The translations under genes were made by a program, and so were the position numbers. Shown here in pieces: positions 26,421 through 33,505 of a DNA stretch of 64,000 nt (positions are counted from its first letter, which is position 1; each line of letters starts with the position of its first letter). The stretch comes from Flavobacterium marginilacus (GTDB lineage: Bacteria; Bacteroidota; Bacteroidia; Flavobacteriales; Flavobacteriaceae). The stretch covers positions 2,356,001 to 2,420,000 of the forward strand of contig NZ_CP113975.1 in assembly GCF_026870155.1 (NCBI RefSeq). Reading direction: 5' to 3'. The notes under the pieces were generated by a model, which was not told the origin of the DNA, did no database searches, and saw only the letters and a list, made by a program, of their open reading frames with translations.

Positions 26421-27434
26421 TTATTGAGGACCTGCTTCTGCTATTAACGCATTTCTTAATGCTAAAGATTCGATAATAACTAAGTTTTCCTCTCCAACTC
26501 TTACTTTATTTGAACTATAGGCACCTCTTGAAAATTTTAACTGTATACCTTCTGCTTTAACTTCTAATTGATTAAATTTATAAAGTGCATCTCTATCTGC
26601 TTTAAAAATATTGTCAATTTCAAAATCATTCAAATCTCTATGGTATGTAAAAATGCTTTCATCTTCATAAAAATGATTCCCCATTTCATTTAAATCAACC
26701 ATTCTGCCTCTATCCTTGACATATTTTACAACTTTATCCCTAAAAGTATTAATTTCCATTTCTTCTCCAGATTCAAAGTCGACAGGTAAAGGCATTAAAC
26801 TAACCAAATCATAGAGACGTTCTGTAAAATGCTTACTACTTTCAGGTTGTGAAGCAGAAATCCATTGAATAAAATACTCTGCTACATCTGGTTGACCTTT
26901 TCTCATAAAGGTAATATATCTACCATCATTACTTATATATTTTGGAATATGAATTCTTGAAGCCATAGCAAGTTTTTCAATGTTCATATATTTAATTGTG
27001 TCGATTTCAACTCTATGCGCATCTTCGTTTCTATTAAATATTACACCTTTTGTATCACGAATTAGGAAAGCTCCAAAAAAATCAACTCCGTTACTATTAT
27101 ATTCAGTAAAAACGACAAATCCACCAGTTGCAAGATTTACTAATCTTATTAAGTCTCTCAGATTATTAATTATAATCCTTGTGAAATTCAAAAAATCAAT
27201 ATCTGTTTGTGAATTTTCTTTGTATTCTCTGAACCTTGTTGGAAAGATGCGATCAGGTTGTTCATCAAAAACAGCATACATAATTTTATCGCCATTATAA
27301 CTGCTATTTAATTTATCTACTAAATCTATTGTAATTTCAGTGATTGGTAGAAGTGAATTTGATATAAAAGTCTCTGCTACATTTTGACCTCTTACTTTTA
27401 AAAGTTCATGAATTATTACTTTATTTACTATCAT
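26421..27434 (-). CDS. Nucleoid-associated protein, NdpA/YejK (NA37) family
   Basis: 337 aa, the normal length for NA37 proteins. Matching features in order: VIIHELLKVRGQNVAE at the start, SLLPITEITIDLVDKLNSSY, KIMYAVFDE, then DFLNFTR...NNLRDLI, the GGFVVFTEY strand, FFGAFLIRDTKGV, IDTIKYMNIEKLAMASRIHI, RYITFMRKGQPDVAEYFIQWI, and a C-terminal GIQLKFSRGAYSSNKVRV followed by LVIIESLALRNAL. E. coli YejK binds the nucleoid and has been linked to topoisomerases. Here the gene is the first of a two-gene unit with a membrane protein inside a defence island. That pairing suggests a specialised role such as sensing foreign DNA structure. Confidence 0.8.
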   Translation of the reverse strand: MIVNKVIIHELLKVRGQNVAETFISNSLLPITEITIDLVDKLNSSYNGDKIMYAVFDEQPDRIFPTRFREYKENSQTDIDFLNFTRIIINNLRDLIRLVNLATGGFVVFTEYNSNGVDFFGAFLIRDTKGVIFNRNEDAHRVEIDTIKYMNIEKLAMASRIHIPKYISNDGRYITFMRKGQPDVAEYFIQWISASQPESSKHFTERLYDLVSLMPLPVDFESGEEMEINTFRDKVVKYVKDRGRMVDLNEMGNHFYEDESIFTYHRDLNDFEIDNIFKADRDALYKFNQLEVKAEGIQLKFSRGAYSSNKVRVGEENLVIIESLALRNALIAEAGPQ

Positions 27435-27894
27435 ATATATATTTTAAATCTCTTAAATTTCAAACAGAATATCTTCTCTATGTATTCTAAGTACCTTTAT
27501 TTACTTTATTACAAATACAAATCTTACTTATAAGATTGTTTGTATTTACAGTGAATTTACCTATAAAAACAAGGTGTCTTGTTCTGTATATTTATAAGAG
27601 CAATAAGATATCTTTGATTTTTTTTTAATTCCCAAAATTTATTTTAATATTTTAATTCACTTTTATTGTAAAATTCTAGTGAATAAATTTTAAGTAATTA
27701 AAATGATGTAAAACATTTTATTGCTTCTATATAGTTCATGAGTAAGGAACAATTCAAAGATGATAAAATAAATGATATAATATAAAAAAATGTTATGAAG
27801 GTTAAATATTTGGTTATAAGAATATGCTTCATTATCATATTATTAAAAAGTGTTTGTTTCTGAACCAAAATATAGAAACCATCACAACATTTAT
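27435..27894. other. Intergenic region upstream of the NdpA-like gene
   Basis: Very AT-rich. An imperfect inverted repeat (AATACAAATCTTA ... TAAGATTGTTTGTATT) lies at about 27516-27547, and a small ACAAG/CTTGT stem near 27570, either of which could be an operator. A 72-aa minus-strand frame at 27698-27916 overlaps the 41-aa gene and looks accidental. Confidence 0.4.
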
Positions 27895-28020
27895 TTATTT
27901 CTTCCGATTTCTCCAACTACCATTTAAATGCTTATATTTCAACCATTCATTAAATTTTAGCCTTAGATAAGCTCCCACAACCCACATTACAATTACCTCA
28001 ATTATTTCGTACCATTCCAT
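27895..28020 (-). CDS. Possible 41-aa membrane peptide
   Basis: A short ORF running ATG 28020 to TAA 27895. The peptide starts MEWYEIIEVIVMWVVGAYLR: a Trp/Ile/Val-rich helix at about residues 5-19, then a basic, Trp-containing tail ending in RNRKK. This composition (hydrophobic helix plus Lys/Arg tail) is that of small membrane proteins or type I toxins. It lies between the xre terminator and the NdpA-like operon on the same strand. The order and spacing make it plausible, but there is no homology evidence that I can supply. Confidence 0.35.
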   Translation of the reverse strand: MEWYEIIEVIVMWVVGAYLRLKFNEWLKYKHLNGSWRNRKK

Positions 28021-28129
28021 AGTTCAAATATAAAACGTATGGAAAGTTACCCGTTTATCATGAACTCAATTTCTCCCGAATTAACAACTTTTACTCCCGA
28101 TTTGACAAGCATCTCGATGAATTGCATAA

Positions 28130-28153
28130 AAAAAGATGCCTAGGCATCTTTTC
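28130..28153 (-). terminator. Rho-independent terminator of the xre gene
   Basis: The palindrome AAAAGATGCC-TAGGCATCTTTT, with an A-run on its low-coordinate side that becomes a U-run on the minus strand, sits 14 bp after the xre stop. Confidence 0.8.
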
Positions 28154-28166
28154 TACTGTGGTATAT

Positions 28167-28403
28167 TTAAAGTGGCTTTTCAGGCCAAAAGTCCTTAGGA
28201 GAACAATTTAAAATTTTAGCAATTTCATTCAAATGCTTAATATTGTATTTTGCTTTTTTAGAAGGTGCTTCTATATCGCCAATAAAACCGACACCTTTAT
28301 CTAGTTTTAAAGATAATTGTTCTTGATTAAATCCTTTTTCCTTTCGGATTTGTTTAACCCTTTGAATAATATAGATTTCTATTTCTGTTAAGTCATTTGC
28401 CAT
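28167..28403 (-). CDS. Small XRE-family HTH regulator (controller-protein size)
   Basis: 78 aa from MANDLTEIE (28403); the frame also has a Met three codons earlier. A single HTH_3 domain fills the protein: IIQRVKQIRKEKGFNQEQLSLKL, then GVGFIGDIEAPSKKAKYNIKHLNEIAKILNCSPKDFWP. Its size and single-domain plan match restriction controller (C) proteins and related autoregulators. A perfect 16-bp palindrome 37 bp upstream is the probable binding site. It lies at the right end of the defence genes, transcribed towards them, but a terminator follows it, so any control of the island would be in trans. Confidence 0.88.
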   Translation of the reverse strand: MANDLTEIEIYIIQRVKQIRKEKGFNQEQLSLKLDKGVGFIGDIEAPSKKAKYNIKHLNEIAKILNCSPKDFWPEKPL

Positions 28404-28439
28404 ATCATACAAAGAGCCATAATTTTTAAATTATTTTCA

Positions 28440-28455
28440 ATGGACTATAGTCCAT
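28440..28455. promoter_or_regulatory. 16-bp palindromic operator upstream of xre
   Basis: ATGGACTATAGTCCAT is its own reverse complement. Its GACTATAGTC centre resembles C-boxes of restriction controller proteins (GACT-AGTC half-sites, with a 2-bp instead of a 3-bp centre). The position just upstream of the small XRE gene suggests autoregulation. Confidence 0.65.
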
Positions 28456-28553
28456 ATTGTAATTATTTTATTATATTTGTTCATCATTACGATATGTAAT
28501 GTATTTTTGCGTTTCTTCATATAGAAAATATTTGAAGCATTCGCTTTGAATCT

Positions 28554-28663
28554 CGTTATCGAAAACTGGCGTTTAAATAACCACGAGATGATAAGTAAGA
28601 TGCTCACGTCCTTGGCGTGGGCTCACTTATTCGTGGTAGGGTACCGCCAGTACCTCGATAACG
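28554..28663. ncRNA. Long multi-stem hairpin, structured RNA or DNA element candidate
   Basis: Five nested complementary arms run nearly uninterrupted: CGTTATCGA 28554-28562 with TCGATAACG 28655-28663; ACTGGCG 28565-28571 with CGCCAGT 28645-28651; ACCACGA 28580-28586 with TCGTGGT 28631-28637; ATAAGT 28591-28596 with ACTTAT 28625-28630; GCTCACG 28602-28608 with CGTGGGC 28616-28622 (one G-T). The GC content exceeds that of the surroundings and there is no ORF. This could be a structured RNA, a recombination site or a MITE. The strand is unknown. Confidence 0.6.
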
Positions 28664-28786
28664 ATATAAGTTGAGTTCCATGCCTTTTTTTATGTCCATT
28701 ATTTAGGCAAAACGCAGCTTCAATTCTTAGCACTGTTTTATTTTTTTACGTTTCGCATTACCATTAATTAGTATTGAATTAGTTGG

Positions 28787-28842
28787 GAAAGGCACTGCCA
28801 ACGTCTGGCTGCAACAGGCAACGGCAGTAAGCTTTTCCTATT
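28787..28842 (+). other. Second hairpin in the susC leader
   Basis: GGAAAGGCACTGCC pairs with GGCAGTAAGCTTTTCC with small bulges, around a GC-rich loop. It lies about 180 bp before susC and may be part of its 5' leader or another small repeat. Confidence 0.4.
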
Positions 28843-28938
28843 TTAAAAACTCTTTTAAAAAGAAATGCCTATGCAATAAAAAACACAAAAAGCTTAGCAT
28901 CTTAGAGTCTTAGCAACTCAGTAGCTTAAAAACAAAAA

Positions 28939-29004
28939 ATGGCCCTCTATCTCGTCGCCAAACTACCTAGAGGACCGCAGCTAATAAAACTAACATTTTA
29001 CTAA
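28939..29004 (+). CDS. 21-codon upstream ORF (candidate leader peptide) before susC
   Basis: ATG at 28939 to TAA at 29002-29004 encodes a peptide beginning MALYLVAKLPRGPQ and ending KLTFY, 14 bp before the susC start. It is more GC-rich than its surroundings and uses many rarer codons for this genome (CTC, three CTA, AGA, GGA, ATA, CCG). Its own DNA can fold through CCTCTA (28944-28949) and TAGAGG (28968-28973). This is the layout of an attenuation or translation-coupling leader. It may instead be chance. Confidence 0.4.
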   Translation: MALYLVAKLPRGPQLIKLTFY

Positions 29005-29018
29005 ACCAACCCAATATT

Positions 29019-32000
29019 ATGAAAACTTTTTCATTTTCTTTGGGTGGAAAGGCTTTTTGTTCCCTGTTTTTAATGGGAACTGTACTGTCTTTATCACCCA
29101 TGCAAGCCAGCAATTCACTCCGGCAAAATCCTAACTCAATTCAACAGCATCAAGTTCAGGGAGCTGTCACAGATGGAAGCAATCCCTTAGCGGGTGTGAG
29201 CATATCGATAAAAAATAAACCAAATAGTTCCACTGTATCGGATTATAATGGTCATTACACCCTTTCTGCGGCACCAGAAGACACTTTAATTTTTACCTAC
29301 ATCGGATACAAAACCGAGATCGTTCCGATACAAGGACGCAGCACAATGAATATTATCCTTCAGGAAAATGCCACCAGCCTCCAAGAGGTGAAGATCAATG
29401 CGGGATATTACTCCGTAAAGAATAGTGAACGCACAGGAAGCATTTCAAAAATCACATCAAAAGATATTGAGAAACAGCCGGTGACCAATGTATTGGCCAC
29501 AATGCAGGGGCGTATGGCAGGTGTTTTTATCACCCAAAGTACGGGTACGCCCGGAGGCAGTTTCGACATACAGATTAGGGGACAAAACAGTTTACGCTCA
29601 GATGGAAACAAACCGCTCTATATTATTGACGGTGTTCCTTATTCTTCCGATGCCGTTGGTTCTGACTTAACAGGTACAGTTCTTCCTGGTCCCGTAAGTC
29701 CTCTAAACAGTATTAACCCAGCGGATATCGAAAGTATTGAAGTGCTTAAAGATGCCGATGCAACTGCCATCTATGGTTCAAGGGGAGCCAATGGGGTAGT
29801 ACTCATTACCACCAAAAAAGGAAAGGAAGGGAAAACAAGATTTACCGCCAGCCTCTCTGGCGGATTAGGAAAAGTAACCCGATTCATGGATTTAATGCAC
29901 ACACAGCAATACCTGCAAATGCGCAGAGAAGCTTTTGCCAATGATGGTATTCCATACGGTCCTGCTGATTATGACGTAAATGGCACTTGGGATCAAAACC
30001 GATATACCGACTGGCAAAAAGTGCTTATTGGAGGAACTTCTCAGATCAATGATGCCCAAACCTCACTATCCGGCGGTTCATCGCAGACCCAGTTCATCAT
30101 CAGTGGAAATTACCATAAGGAAACGACTGTTTTGCCGGGCGATTTCAGTTATAAAAAAGCAAACCTGCATGCCAGTCTCAACCATGAATCAGAGAATAAA
30201 AAATTTCATCTCAATTTTTCAATGGGTTATACCGCCCAGAAAAATAATCTGCCTGGAACCGACCTTACCAGACAGACTATACTGCTTCCTCCAAACGCCC
30301 CTGCTTTATATGATGCCCAAGGGAATTTAAATTGGGAGAACAGCACCTGGACTAATCCGTTGAGTAATTTTGAGGGGAAATATACAGCAGTTACAAATGA
30401 CTTTTTTTCTAGCAGCTTATTATCCTATGCTGTTTTCCAAAGTTTAATTGCAAAAGCAAGCTTTGGTTTTACTGATACCCGTTTTGAAGACAGTAAAACA
30501 ACTCCCTCCACCATCTACGACCCTGCCTATGAAGTTGGGTCGGAGTACTCTTCGCTCTATGTTAACAGCACAGCAAGAAAATCATGGATTATTGAACCGC
30601 AGTTATCTTGGTCTAAAACATTCGAAGCAGGAAAAATTGAAGTTCTGGCTGGTGGTACATTGCAGCAGCAGACAACCAGTCAGCTCGTACAGGAAGCTAT
30701 AGGATTCAGCAGTAACAGCCTCATTAATGATCTTTCTTCTGCTTTTAATGTACATGCCTTGCTTGATGACGAGTCGGTCTATAGATATCAGGCTTTTTTT
30801 GGCAGGGTTAATTTTTCGCTTCAGGAACGGTACTTCTTAAATATCACAGGTCGCAGGGACGGTTCAAGCCGGTTTGGCCCCAGCAGGCGGTTCGCTTCTT
30901 TTGGTGCCATTGGTACTGCTTGGCTGTTTTCAAATGAAACATTCATACAGGAGAACCTTGATTTTTTAAGTTTTGGAAAACTAAGGATAACATACGGTAC
31001 CAGCGGAAATGACCAGATTGGAGATTACCAGTTTTTGGATACGTATGATTCTTCTGGGAATAATTATGGGGGTGTTATTGGGCTTGATCCCACGCGCTTG
31101 TTTAATCCAGATTTTGGCTGGGAAACCAATAAAAAACTGGAATTGGCTTTGGAAACCGGTTTTTGCAGAGACCGTATTTTTTTAACAGCCGGCTGGTATC
31201 AAAACAGATCATCTGATCAATTGGTTGGAATACCGCTCCCTGGCACAACGGGATTCAGTTCAATACAGGCAAATCTGGAAGCCGCAGTTCAAAACAGGGG
31301 TGTTGAACTCACCCTGCGGACTGTTAACTTTCAAAGACAGTCTTTTGGCTGGACGAGCAGTTTTAATTTGACAATACCTAAAAATGAACTGCTTTCTTTC
31401 CCAAATCTTCAAGGATCAACATACAAAAACCTGTATGTCATCGGCGAACCCTTAAACATTAAAAAAGTGTACCATTATACAGGAATGGATAGAGAAACTG
31501 GTCTGTATCAATTTCAGGATTTCAATGGAGACGGCTTACTAACTGCAAACGAAGACAAACAATACGTTCAGGATCTCAATCCAAAATATTATGGAGGATT
31601 TCAAAACAGCCTCAGTTACCAGAATTGGCAGTTGGACTTCATTTTTCAGTTCGTAAACCAGCTAAATTATAACGTATCATATGGCACTGGAAATCCTGGC
31701 ACCATGTCGAATCAGCCTGTGGAGATTCTCGATCATTGGCAGAACCCTGGAGATATAGCAGAATACCAGCAGTATACTACCGGAATAAATAAGGATGCCG
31801 CTACGGCATTCAGCAGATACTATGCCAGTGATGCGATTATAACAGATGCGTCTTATATAAGACTCAAGAATGTATCGCTTTCCTATACCATTCCCGGACA
31901 GTGGCTGAAAAAGATTAAATGCCGAGTTGTTTTTCAGGGACAAAACCTTTTAACGATTACTTCATTTCAAGGCGCTGATCCTGAATCTAAATACAGAACA

Positions 32001-32051
32001 AGCCTGCCTCCTTTAAAGGTATTTACAACAGGACTGCAGCTGACTTTTTAA
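29019..32051 (+). CDS. SusC/RagA family TonB-linked outer-membrane transporter
   Basis: 1010 aa. Signal peptide at about residues 1-30. A carboxypeptidase-regulatory-like beta-sandwich at about 45-115 (VQGAVTDGSNPLAGVSISIK ... LIFTYIGYKTE) is typical of SusC-type receptors. SLQEVKINAGYYS precedes the plug domain, which has NVLATMQGRMAGVFI, GGSFDIQIRGQNSL, PLYIIDGVPY and SIEVLKDADATAIYGSRGANGVVLITTKKG. The rest is a 22-strand barrel ending in an aromatic residue (TTGLQLTF). It energises import of a bound ligand with TonB. It is first in an operon with susD and an S9 peptidase, so the ligand is probably a peptide or protein fragment, not a glycan. Confidence 0.95.
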   Translation: MKTFSFSLGGKAFCSLFLMGTVLSLSPMQASNSLRQNPNSIQQHQVQGAVTDGSNPLAGVSISIKNKPNSSTVSDYNGHYTLSAAPEDTLIFTYIGYKTEIVPIQGRSTMNIILQENATSLQEVKINAGYYSVKNSERTGSISKITSKDIEKQPVTNVLATMQGRMAGVFITQSTGTPGGSFDIQIRGQNSLRSDGNKPLYIIDGVPYSSDAVGSDLTGTVLPGPVSPLNSINPADIESIEVLKDADATAIYGSRGANGVVLITTKKGKEGKTRFTASLSGGLGKVTRFMDLMHTQQYLQMRREAFANDGIPYGPADYDVNGTWDQNRYTDWQKVLIGGTSQINDAQTSLSGGSSQTQFIISGNYHKETTVLPGDFSYKKANLHASLNHESENKKFHLNFSMGYTAQKNNLPGTDLTRQTILLPPNAPALYDAQGNLNWENSTWTNPLSNFEGKYTAVTNDFFSSSLLSYAVFQSLIAKASFGFTDTRFEDSKTTPSTIYDPAYEVGSEYSSLYVNSTARKSWIIEPQLSWSKTFEAGKIEVLAGGTLQQQTTSQLVQEAIGFSSNSLINDLSSAFNVHALLDDESVYRYQAFFGRVNFSLQERYFLNITGRRDGSSRFGPSRRFASFGAIGTAWLFSNETFIQENLDFLSFGKLRITYGTSGNDQIGDYQFLDTYDSSGNNYGGVIGLDPTRLFNPDFGWETNKKLELALETGFCRDRIFLTAGWYQNRSSDQLVGIPLPGTTGFSSIQANLEAAVQNRGVELTLRTVNFQRQSFGWTSSFNLTIPKNELLSFPNLQGSTYKNLYVIGEPLNIKKVYHYTGMDRETGLYQFQDFNGDGLLTANEDKQYVQDLNPKYYGGFQNSLSYQNWQLDFIFQFVNQLNYNVSYGTGNPGTMSNQPVEILDHWQNPGDIAEYQQYTTGINKDAATAFSRYYASDAIITDASYIRLKNVSLSYTIPGQWLKKIKCRVVFQGQNLLTITSFQGADPESKYRTSLPPLKVFTTGLQLTF

Positions 32052-32069
32052 TCTTTTAATTCAAATAAC

Positions 32070-33503
32070 ATGGAAAAGAAATCAATTTCAGAGTTTATTA
32101 AAAATAGTAAATTCCTAACCATAATTAATCTATATTCAGTAAGAATACATCTTTTGTGCTGTATTATTTTTCTAAACGGCTGTGATAATTTTGTGGAGGT
32201 CGAACTTCCTTCCTCCCAGCTGACAGCCAAAACGGTTTTTCAGGACAAAGCCACTGCTGATGCCGCTATGGTCAGCATTTATGCTTCTATGCGGGACTCG
32301 GGTATGCTGACTGGAAGCAGAACCGGAATGTCAAACCAGATAGGAAACTATGCAGACGAACTTGTATATTATGGGACGGTTACCGGCTCTACCATAAACT
32401 TTTACAACAATTCAATCCTGCCGTCAAATTCGGATAGTACAAATTGGTGGAACACTGGCTATAACCAAATTTACAAAGCAAACTCCATTATTGAAGGAGT
32501 AAATGCTTCCCCTTTATTGGCTGTTGGTACTAAGAATCAATTAACTGGAGAAGCTCTGTTTATAAGGTCTCTGTTTCATTTTTATATGCTGAACTTATTT
32601 GGAGATTCGCCCTATGTTACCTCAACGGATTATAAACAGAATAAAGAGCTCTATAGGATGCCTGTTTCGGATCTTTATGCTCATATCATAGCCGATCTGG
32701 AACTTGCAGTTTCACTATTACCAGAAAAATACATTTCCATCGACCGGATACGCCCCAACAAATCGGCTGCAATGGCATTACTCGCACGAGTTTATCTTTA
32801 CGATGGTAAATGGGCTGAGGCGGCCAATGCCGCTTCCTATCTTATTAATAATACAGCTGTCTATAAATGGGAGACAGATCTGGATAAAATATTCCTGAAA
32901 GAAAGCGGTACAACAATTTGGCAGCTTATTCCCCGTACGGTGGGGCAGAACACCCAAGAAGGCGAAACATTCATATTCACGGCAGCACCTCCCAGACTCG
33001 TGGCTTTGAGCGAGCAGTTTGTCAATGGATTTGAACCCGGTGACCAGCGCAGGGTTTTTTGGATAAAATCATTAACTAAAGGAACCAGCACCTGGTATCA
33101 TGCCAATAAATACAAACAAAAATCAAACACTTCAAGCACTGTGGAGTACTCGATACTATTACGCCTTGCAGAACAATACCTGATTCGGGGAGAGGCGCGG
33201 GCGCAGCAAGGTGATCTTATTGGTGCAAAAGAAGATTTGAATAAAATCAGAAACACCGCTGGTCTTACAGGAACAAAAGCCATAAGCCGAGAAGAAATAC
33301 TTAATTCCATACTGCAGGAAAGGAAGGCAGAATTTTTCACGGAACTCGGACACCGCTTTTTTGATCTGAAAAGGGCAAATCGGTTGGATGAAGTACTACA
33401 GCCCATAAAAAAGGGATGGAATACCACTGACAGACTCTTCCCCCTGCCTGAAACAGAAATGGCATTGAACCCTAATCTAACGCCTCAAAATCCAGGATAC
33501 TAA
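32070..33503 (+). CDS. RagB/SusD family nutrient-binding lipoprotein
   Basis: 477 aa. The N-terminal basic stretch and hydrophobic segment end in a lipobox (IIFLNGC, Cys near residue 38), so it is a surface lipoprotein. SusD features follow: AKTVFQDKATADAAMVSIYASM, WWNTGYNQIYKANSIIEGV, LTGEALFIRSLFHFYML (TPR-like helices), RPNKSAAMALLARVYLYDGKW, AEQYLIRGEARAQQGD, and the C-terminal ERKAEFFTELGHRFFDLKR...LFPLPETEMALNPNLTPQNPGY. It forms the lid on the SusC barrel and captures ligand. It is 18 bp after susC and 2 bp before the peptidase gene. Confidence 0.95.
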   Translation: MEKKSISEFIKNSKFLTIINLYSVRIHLLCCIIFLNGCDNFVEVELPSSQLTAKTVFQDKATADAAMVSIYASMRDSGMLTGSRTGMSNQIGNYADELVYYGTVTGSTINFYNNSILPSNSDSTNWWNTGYNQIYKANSIIEGVNASPLLAVGTKNQLTGEALFIRSLFHFYMLNLFGDSPYVTSTDYKQNKELYRMPVSDLYAHIIADLELAVSLLPEKYISIDRIRPNKSAAMALLARVYLYDGKWAEAANAASYLINNTAVYKWETDLDKIFLKESGTTIWQLIPRTVGQNTQEGETFIFTAAPPRLVALSEQFVNGFEPGDQRRVFWIKSLTKGTSTWYHANKYKQKSNTSSTVEYSILLRLAEQYLIRGEARAQQGDLIGAKEDLNKIRNTAGLTGTKAISREEILNSILQERKAEFFTELGHRFFDLKRANRLDEVLQPIKKGWNTTDRLFPLPETEMALNPNLTPQNPGY

Positions 33504-33505
33504 CA

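Noticed and set aside
27698..27916. 72-aa minus-strand ORF
   Set aside because: It overlaps the better 41-aa candidate and has an erratic composition; there is no context support.
28440..28455. Evidence that the XRE protein controls a type II restriction system
   Set aside because: No type II methylase or nuclease is adjacent; the resemblance to C-boxes is only partial.
28554..28663. Retron msr-msd RNA
   Set aside because: The fold is suggestive, but no reverse transcriptase gene lies anywhere in the window.
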